9,379 nt of DNA from positions 1-9,379 of the forward strand of contig JAMPAE010000052.1 in the NCBI GenBank assembly GCA_023667385.1. Direction: 5' to 3'. Source of the DNA: Ruminococcus sp. Lineage in GTDB: Bacteria; Bacillota; Clostridia; Oscillospirales; Acutalibacteraceae. Every line of letters starts with the position of its first letter. Positions within the stretch are counted from its first letter, which is position 1. The position numbers and the translations under genes were made by a program. Under the pieces are notes generated by a model. That model was not told the origin of the DNA. It did not search any database and saw only the letters and a list, made by a program, of their open reading frames with translations. Below are positions 5,513 through 9,379 of this stretch, piece by piece.

Positions 5513-5984
5513 TGTTCCAATCATCTCCCAACATTTGTTTTAGTTGTGTTCTTGCTCGGTGGAGCCTCGTTTTGACAGCGGATTGATTTATTTTCAAAAT
5601 ATCGGCAATTTCGCCGATTGCCATGTCCTCATAATAAAACAGATGAATCACTGTGCGCAGCTTTGTCGGCAGCGACATCACTGCATTGAACAAATCTTTG
5701 TTTTTGTCTTTGTCAAATGTGTATGTATCCTCAAATTCATCAAGCGAAGTGCGTCTTTTGCGAAACGGAGATTTAATGAAATTCTTGCTCTCGTTTGCTG
5801 TGACACGTGTGAGCCATTTGTCAATGTGCTCATTGCCTTCAAATTCATTTTGTTTCCACAATTTGAGAAATACATTCTGAATAATATCCTCAGAATCGGT
5901 TTTGTTTTGAGTGAATGACAGCGCAATCAAAAACAATCTTTGATTGTTGCGCTTCACCGCTTCAATAAATTCATCTTCTGTCAT
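5505..5984 (-). CDS. ECF RNA polymerase sigma factor (159 aa)
   Basis: This is an extracytoplasmic-function sigma-70 factor that directs RNA polymerase to a stress or signal regulon. Region 2 covers about residues 8-72, with the core-binding helix SEDIIQNVFLKLWK (31-44) and DNA-contacting WLTRVTANESKNF (57-69). After a linker, region 4 (about 103-152) contains LPTKLRTVIHLFYYEDM and the helix-turn-helix IGEIADILKINQSAVKTRLH (123-142). The frame is open to 6032, which would add MNCYNCERPFKHGG. That is rejected because a -10 box lies at 6018-6023 and no ribosome site precedes 6032, whereas GGTGG (5992-5996) is 7 bases from the ATG at 5984. The anti-sigma gene follows with an 8-base overlap. Autoregulation is likely because an AAC-core -35 lies upstream. 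The inducing signal is unknown. Confidence 0.93.
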   Translation of the reverse strand: MTEDEFIEAVKRNNQRLFLIALSFTQNKTDSEDIIQNVFLKLWKQNEFEGNEHIDKWLTRVTANESKNFIKSPFRKRRTSLDEFEDTYTFDKDKNKDLFNAVMSLPTKLRTVIHLFYYEDMAIGEIADILKINQSAVKTRLHRARTQLKQMLGDDWNNE

Positions 5985-6001
5985 GTTTACACCACCGTGT
6001 T

Positions 6002-6015
6002 TGAAAGGCCTTTCA
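6002..6015. promoter_or_regulatory. 14-bp perfect palindrome at sigma transcription start
   Basis: TGAAAGGCCTTTCA is an exact 14-bp palindrome covering the predicted +1 (about 6011) of the sigma operon, three bases below the -10 box. Its position suits a repressor operator or an RNA element at the 5' end of the message. No regulator is identified. Confidence 0.5.
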
Positions 6016-6017
6016 CA

Positions 6018-6049
6018 ATTATAACAATTCATCTTGGGAAAAGGTTACA
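6018..6049 (-). promoter_or_regulatory. Promoter of the sigma/anti-sigma operon
   Basis: On the minus strand TATAAT occupies 6023-6018. A sigma-A -35 at 17 bp would be the poor AACCTT. Instead TGTAACC (6049-6043) supplies an AAC core at about -35, the feature common to ECF-sigma promoters. The site may be recognised by the encoded sigma factor, by sigma-A through its strong -10, or by both. Autoregulation is inferred. Confidence 0.5.
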
Positions 6050-6069
6050 AAAAATTAATTCGTAAAAAA

Positions 6070-6092
6070 ATATCGAAATATCAAAGCGATAT
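6070..6092. promoter_or_regulatory. Inverted repeat ATATCG-N11-CGATAT next to serA promoter
   Basis: Perfect 6-base half-sites (6070-6075 and 6087-6092) end one base before the serA -35 box, one helical turn or so apart. This placement fits an activator or repressor site for serA. It is also within about 25 bases of the sigma operon's -35, so one protein could affect both directions. The repeat is AT-rich and chance cannot be excluded. Confidence 0.4.
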
Positions 6093-6093
6093 A

Positions 6094-6122
6094 TTGACAC
6101 TTTTTGCGATTGATTATATAAT
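6094..6122 (+). promoter_or_regulatory. Exact-consensus sigma-A promoter of serA
   Basis: TTGACA (6094-6099), a 17-bp spacer and TATAAT (6117-6122) match the vegetative consensus at every position. The start should be near 6129, leaving a 40-base leader with no room for a T-box or riboswitch. Confidence 0.92.
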
Positions 6123-6155
6123 AAAAATGTTCAGCAAAATTCAACAAATTATTTT

Positions 6156-6161
6156 GGAGGG
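6156..6161 (+). promoter_or_regulatory. serA ribosome binding site choosing between two ATGs
   Basis: GGAGGG is followed by tandem ATGs at 6166 and 6169. Spacing is 4 bases to the first and 7 to the second, so the second is the better start and the protein probably begins MFNIQ. Confidence 0.65.
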
Positions 6162-6168
6162 ATAAATG

Positions 6169-7347
6169 ATGTTTAACATTCAGACTCTTAATTCAATTTC
6201 ACCCAAAATTAAAACTCAGCTCACAGAAGACAGCTTCTCAATTTCTCCCGATCATGAGAATCCCGATGCAGTTGTTGTAAGAAGCTTTAATATGCACGAA
6301 ACCGAGCTTGGTGATAATCTCAAGGCGATTGCAAGAGCAGGCGCAGGTGTTAATAACATTCCGGTTGATGACTGCACACAAAAGGGTATTGTTGTTTTCA
6401 ACTCACCCGGAGCAAATGCAAACGCAGTTAAAGAGCTTGTTCTTTGCACAATGCTCATGGCTTCAAGAAATGTTCTTGAAAGCATCGACTGGGTTTCTTC
6501 ACTCAAGGGCGGCGGAGATGCAGTTGTGAAAACCGTTGAAAAAGGCAAGGGCACTTTTGTTGGTCATGAACTCATGGGCAAAACCCTTGGTGTAATCGGT
6601 CTTGGTGCAATCGGTTCCCTTGTTGCACAAACCGGCGTTGACATCGGCATGAACGTAATCGGCTGTGATCCGCACCTCACAATTCATTCAGCTCTCAACC
6701 TTTCAAACTCAATCAAGGTTGTTGCAAACGAAGATGAGCTTTTGAAAAGCTGCGACATGATTTCCGTTCATGTTCCCCTCAACGATGAAACAAGACACAA
6801 ATTCAATGAAGAATTTATTTCAAAATGCAAAGACGGCGTAATTCTTCTTAATATGTCACGTGCTGAAATCGCAGATCCTGATGCAATCAAAGCCGGCATT
6901 GACAGCGGCAAAATTGCAAAATATGTTTGTGACTTCCCGACTGACAACCTCATTGGCTATAAAAATGTTATCCTCACCCCGCACCTTGCATCAGGCACAT
7001 ATGAAGCTGAGGACAACTGTGCACTTATGGCTGCTGCTGAGCTTAAAGATTACCTTGTTAACGGCAACATCAAAAATTCGGTTAACTTCCCTGAATGCTC
7101 ACTTGGCTATCTTGAAAGTGAAACCAGAATTTGCGTTTTCCATGATAACAAGCCGTCACTCATTCAGCAGATTACAAAGCTTGTTTCAGAAACAGGCGCA
7201 AACATCGACAACATGATCAGCAAGGCTAAACCGAAATCAGCAACAGCTTATACTGTTCTTGATGTTGACAGCGCAGTTGACACTGCTGTTATCGAAAAAA
7301 TCAACGCAATTGACGGCGTTGTAAGAGTCAGAACTATTAATTCATAA
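6169..7347 (+). CDS. serA: D-3-phosphoglycerate dehydrogenase-like, ACT domain (392 aa)
   Basis: This NAD-dependent D-isomer 2-hydroxyacid dehydrogenase most likely oxidises 3-phosphoglycerate as the first step of serine synthesis. Numbering from the ATG at 6166, the substrate domain holds ARAGAGVNNIPVD (56-68). The Rossmann fold has GLGAIG (145-150) with Asp168 at the end of the second strand to bind the NAD ribose. Catalytic Arg232 lies in NMSRAE and His273 in TPHLASGT. The third usual catalytic residue, Glu in the DVFPTEP-type motif of E. coli SerA, is replaced: DFPTDNL puts Asp260 there. A C-terminal ACT domain (about 318-393) probably gives allosteric serine control. The length fits the short SerA type rather than the 525-residue type. 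serC is not adjacent, so substrate assignment rests on family. The promoter is consensus and the gene ends at a strong terminator, indicating a single-gene unit. Confidence 0.87.
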   Translation: MFNIQTLNSISPKIKTQLTEDSFSISPDHENPDAVVVRSFNMHETELGDNLKAIARAGAGVNNIPVDDCTQKGIVVFNSPGANANAVKELVLCTMLMASRNVLESIDWVSSLKGGGDAVVKTVEKGKGTFVGHELMGKTLGVIGLGAIGSLVAQTGVDIGMNVIGCDPHLTIHSALNLSNSIKVVANEDELLKSCDMISVHVPLNDETRHKFNEEFISKCKDGVILLNMSRAEIADPDAIKAGIDSGKIAKYVCDFPTDNLIGYKNVILTPHLASGTYEAEDNCALMAAAELKDYLVNGNIKNSVNFPECSLGYLESETRICVFHDNKPSLIQQITKLVSETGANIDNMISKAKPKSATAYTVLDVDSAVDTAVIEKINAIDGVVRVRTINS

Positions 7348-7384
7348 GCAGTGATCGTCGCATTGCACATCAAATAATGAAAAC

Positions 7385-7418
7385 AAAGACCGTAATTCGA
7401 TTGTGAACTACGGTCTTT
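7385..7418. terminator. Intrinsic terminator between serA and DUF2804 gene
   Basis: AAAGACCGTA (7385-7394) pairs perfectly with TACGGTCTTT (7409-7418) around a 14-base loop. On the plus strand it is followed by ATTTTTAT, a good U-tail for serA. On the minus strand the tail is GTTTTCATT, so it can also stop the convergent DUF2804 transcript, whose stop codon is at 7437-7439. Confidence 0.9.
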
Positions 7419-7436
7419 ATTTTTATATGTAAATTC

Positions 7437-8474
7437 TTACCACTTGTTATAAACTTTTTCGCAGAAAGCGTACATATCCTTGATTTCCAAAACTGTTCCG
7501 TCATCAAGGGTTGCAGTGCCGCTCCAAAGTCCGTGCACCTGATGCGTTCTCATGCCAACAAGGTTAAGCGGCATCATGTTGCTGAAATTATCGTAAAACG
7601 GTGTCATAATCATGTCAAATCTGCCGTCCTCCGTTTTAAAGTGCCACGGCTTCATCCAGCTTTCACCGATTTCCGGATCCTCAACAAGGTGAGCTGCGCC
7701 GATTTTATGACAGATACCGTCATAAAAAATTGCGGTTTCGGTTGCATTGCTTTCATCGCCGAAGCCCCAGGTCAGCTCAAATCCGAAGATTTTACCATTC
7801 AAATAAGTGCTGCCGTTTGCCCAGTACCACATATTGCTATATGGCCAAACGCCTCTGCCCCAGTCAAGAACAGTGAAGCTGTTTTCTTTTGAAAACGTCA
7901 CAACCTCGCCGTCACCAAATATGACAGTGCCGGAAGTGGGCATACAGTTGAGCTTTTGAGTATAGAAAAAGCGACCTTTTTGTTTGAACGGGGTTGCAAT
8001 TGTGATGCTTTCATGACGAAGCATTTTTTCGCACGTGATGTCAATGACGAACGGCTTTCCCTTTGCCTTGCCTTTGAAATAAAGGTGACGTGAAAATGAG
8101 CCAACATCGAAAACAGCAATCCTGCCGTTTTTCTTATATTCAAAGTGAGAGGGCTGATCTCCGTTTTTGTCAAGCTGATTTTTGTGCGGAGTGACGAGTT
8201 CAATCACCATGTCGGAAACCTTTTCGCCGGTGTGCAGGTTTGTCAGCTCAGCCGTGATGGCAGAGGCGATGGAAATGTTGAAAAAGTTGAGCTGAAGCAT
8301 ATATTTGCCGTCAGATACCTGATAGAAATCCCATTCCTTAACACGCCATTTTGAAGCTGAAATGTTTTCTTTGTTATAAACAAAAAGGTTGTTTTTGCAA
8401 TAGCCGGGGTTGAAAAGCTGTCCGTTGGTTGCAAGCAACGGCGTTGAATCAGTGATTTGATTTTGCTTGTTCAT
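7437..8474 (-). CDS. DUF2804 family protein, function unknown (345 aa)
   Basis: This protein is recognised as a DUF2804 member by the N-terminal block TPLLATNGQLFNPGY (11-25) and the central signature LDWGRGVWPY (203-212). WGFGDESNATETAIFYDG (236-253) and the closing HQVHGLWSG...DMYAFCEKVYNKW add support. No signal peptide or membrane segment is visible, so it is probably cytoplasmic. The sequence is rich in beta-strand-like segments and aromatic residues. I know of no assigned reaction and do not propose one. The frame is open to 8519, but the -10 box lies at 8520-8525 and AAGGAG (8485-8490) is 10 bases before the ATG at 8474, so the shorter start is used. It lies 99 bases downstream of the histidinol-phosphatase gene on the same strand with its own promoter between them. 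Read-through from that gene is possible because no terminator separates them. Confidence 0.85.
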   Translation of the reverse strand: MNKQNQITDSTPLLATNGQLFNPGYCKNNLFVYNKENISASKWRVKEWDFYQVSDGKYMLQLNFFNISIASAITAELTNLHTGEKVSDMVIELVTPHKNQLDKNGDQPSHFEYKKNGRIAVFDVGSFSRHLYFKGKAKGKPFVIDITCEKMLRHESITIATPFKQKGRFFYTQKLNCMPTSGTVIFGDGEVVTFSKENSFTVLDWGRGVWPYSNMWYWANGSTYLNGKIFGFELTWGFGDESNATETAIFYDGICHKIGAAHLVEDPEIGESWMKPWHFKTEDGRFDMIMTPFYDNFSNMMPLNLVGMRTHQVHGLWSGTATLDDGTVLEIKDMYAFCEKVYNKW

Positions 8475-8519
8475 AAAATGTTTTCTCCTTAAAAATTTTT
8501 TGTGTATTTTCCCAATCAA

Positions 8520-8548
8520 ATTTTAACATAGCATCTGTAAAAAATCAA
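8520..8548 (-). promoter_or_regulatory. Promoter of the DUF2804 gene
   Basis: On the minus strand TTGATT (8548-8543) and TAAAAT (8525-8520) are 17 bp apart. Start is expected near 8513, excluding the ATG at 8519 and giving a leader of about 39 bases with a normal AAGGAG site. Confidence 0.65.
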
Positions 8549-8573
8549 TATATTATAGATATGCTGTGGAAAT

Positions 8574-9356
8574 TTATCTGAACATTTTGATTTTGTCCGT
8601 TAGCTTTACGCCAAGTCTTGCGAGCAGTTGCTCTGCTTCATGGTGAGTTTTTGTGTCAAGATAAGCTTTTGGATCGTGCGCATCAATGCCGATAACTGCC
8701 GTTGCGTTCATTTCGCCAGCAATTTTCCAAAATTCCGGGTGCGGATAGCCTACCTTGCCTGCTGCCTTTCCGTGCTCAATACCCAGCAGGTTATATTCAA
8801 TCGGGATTCCCGTTTCGTTGGATTTTGCAATGATTTCCCTTGCTGCCTTTTCGCACGCCGAGTCAAATTTCGGATACATCCTCATATACAGATCCGGGTG
8901 TGCAACATAGGAAAATAAGCCGCAGTCCATTGCTTCAAGCACATCGTTTTTATAATTTTCAACCTCTTTCGGCGTGGTAACAAAGCCGTTGTAAACGCCG
9001 TATTGTTCATCAGGTGAAAAATGGTGACCCAAAATCAGATAGTCCAGCTCATATTTTTCGGCAGTTTCACGAAGCCAAGGGATGTATTCCCTGAAATACT
9101 CGCACTCAAAGCCAATTTTAATGTTGATTTGATCTTTATATTTTTTACGCAGCTTCCTGACGGAGCTGATGTAATCATCAATTTCATCAACGCCCATTCT
9201 CATGCCGGAAACAAATCCGTTTTTGAACGGCCACGGCGAATGATCGGAAAACCCAATTTCCTCATATCCTGCCGCAATTGCGCAGCGAACATATTCCTCA
9301 TCTTCCCCAACCGCATGATTGCAGCGTGCAGTATGAGAATGATAGTTATAAATCAT
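8574..9356 (-). CDS. hisK: PHP-domain histidinol-phosphatase, HisK/HisJ type (260 aa)
   Basis: This is a metal-dependent phosphatase of the PHP superfamily. By family it hydrolyses histidinol phosphate to histidinol, the penultimate step of histidine synthesis. The metal-ligand motifs of a PHP barrel appear in order: YHSHT (His6, His8), His14, FSDHSPWP (Asp38, His39), GFECEYF (Glu84, Glu86), LGHHF (His111, His112), VAHPDL (His153, Asp155), and GIDAHD (Asp225, His227). The 260-residue length is usual for HisK/HisJ and lacks the polymerase-type extension of larger PHP proteins. AAGGAGG (9364-9370) lies 7 bases before the ATG; the promoter is beyond the window edge. No other his gene is visible, so a related phosphoesterase role on another substrate is possible. 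Confidence 0.88.
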   Translation of the reverse strand: MIYNYHSHTARCNHAVGEDEEYVRCAIAAGYEEIGFSDHSPWPFKNGFVSGMRMGVDEIDDYISSVRKLRKKYKDQINIKIGFECEYFREYIPWLRETAEKYELDYLILGHHFSPDEQYGVYNGFVTTPKEVENYKNDVLEAMDCGLFSYVAHPDLYMRMYPKFDSACEKAAREIIAKSNETGIPIEYNLLGIEHGKAAGKVGYPHPEFWKIAGEMNATAVIGIDAHDPKAYLDTKTHHEAEQLLARLGVKLTDKIKMFR

Positions 9357-9363
9357 TTTTATG

Positions 9364-9370
9364 CCTCCTT
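9364..9370 (-). promoter_or_regulatory. Strong ribosome binding site of hisK
   Basis: AAGGAGG on the minus strand, 7 bases before the ATG at 9356, confirms this start and shows the gene is complete although its promoter lies outside the window. Confidence 0.85.
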
Positions 9371-9379
9371 TTACATACT

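Noticed and set aside
5985..6032. 16-residue Cys-containing N-terminal extension of the sigma factor (MNCYNCERPFKHGG...)
   Set aside because: It looks like a metal-binding CxxC start, but TATAAT (6018-6023) lies within it, no ribosome site precedes it, and GGTGG is well spaced for the ATG at 5984.
8475..8519. 15-residue basic N-terminal extension of the DUF2804 protein
   Set aside because: It overlaps the AAGGAG ribosome site and begins right at the -10 box; the predicted transcript starts downstream of that ATG.
1..9379. tRNA, rRNA, CRISPR, insertion sequence, phage, toxin-antitoxin or defence genes
   Set aside because: I looked on both strands and saw none; every substantial frame is explained by the genes listed.

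Overview
The window looks like ordinary chromosomal housekeeping and accessory sequence from a low-GC Gram-positive anaerobe of the class Clostridia, most likely a gut Oscillospirales/Ruminococcaceae-type organism. The evidence is a 443-residue type I-alpha glutamine synthetase, an AdhR-like MerR regulator, a DUF2804 protein, a HisK-type PHP phosphatase, a short clostridial ECF sigma/anti-sigma pair, a Firmicutes-style short SerA with an ACT domain, AGGAGG-type ribosome binding sites and near-consensus sigma-A promoters. The lineage is inferred from protein style, not from a database search. I saw no mobile element, CRISPR array, tRNA, rRNA or attachment site. No gene-free stretch exceeds 300 bases; the longest (1979-2224) holds two divergent promoters.

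Layout, left to right. (1) 1-650: a MerR-family regulator (+) preceded by a leftward promoter with a 19-bp spacer that carries a perfect inverted repeat, the classic MerR control site for a divergent gene outside the window. After the regulator come a short orphan coding-like fragment and a bidirectional terminator. (2) 647-3772: glnA (-) and an SLC45/GPH-like MFS transporter (+) diverge from a shared intergenic region with a promoter for each. (3) 3773-5090: a membrane PAP2 phosphatase (+) behind an unusual leader, ending in a bidirectional terminator. (4) 5093-6165: a two-gene ECF sigma/anti-sigma operon (-) whose genes overlap by 8 bases, diverging from a serA-like gene. (5) 6166-7420: the serA-like dehydrogenase (+) with an exact-consensus promoter and a good terminator. 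(6) 7437-9379: a DUF2804 protein and a PHP-family histidinol phosphatase, both (-), probably with separate promoters.

The genes do not form one pathway. glnA, serA and hisK belong to nitrogen and amino-acid metabolism. The sigma/anti-sigma pair and the MerR regulator are stress or signal sensors. The MFS and PAP2 proteins are membrane functions of unknown substrate. All three convergent gene pairs are separated by a bidirectional hairpin terminator.

I found no convincing undescribed multi-gene system. The better second looks are regulatory: the AdhR-like operator with Cys52, the glnA and PAP2 leaders that place a hairpin between an AAAGGAA element and the start codon, the palindrome at the sigma-factor transcription start, the inverted repeat beside the serA promoter, and the loss of the usual catalytic Glu in the SerA homologue. 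Four promoter or ribosome-site placements also correct start codons that the longest reading frames would misplace.
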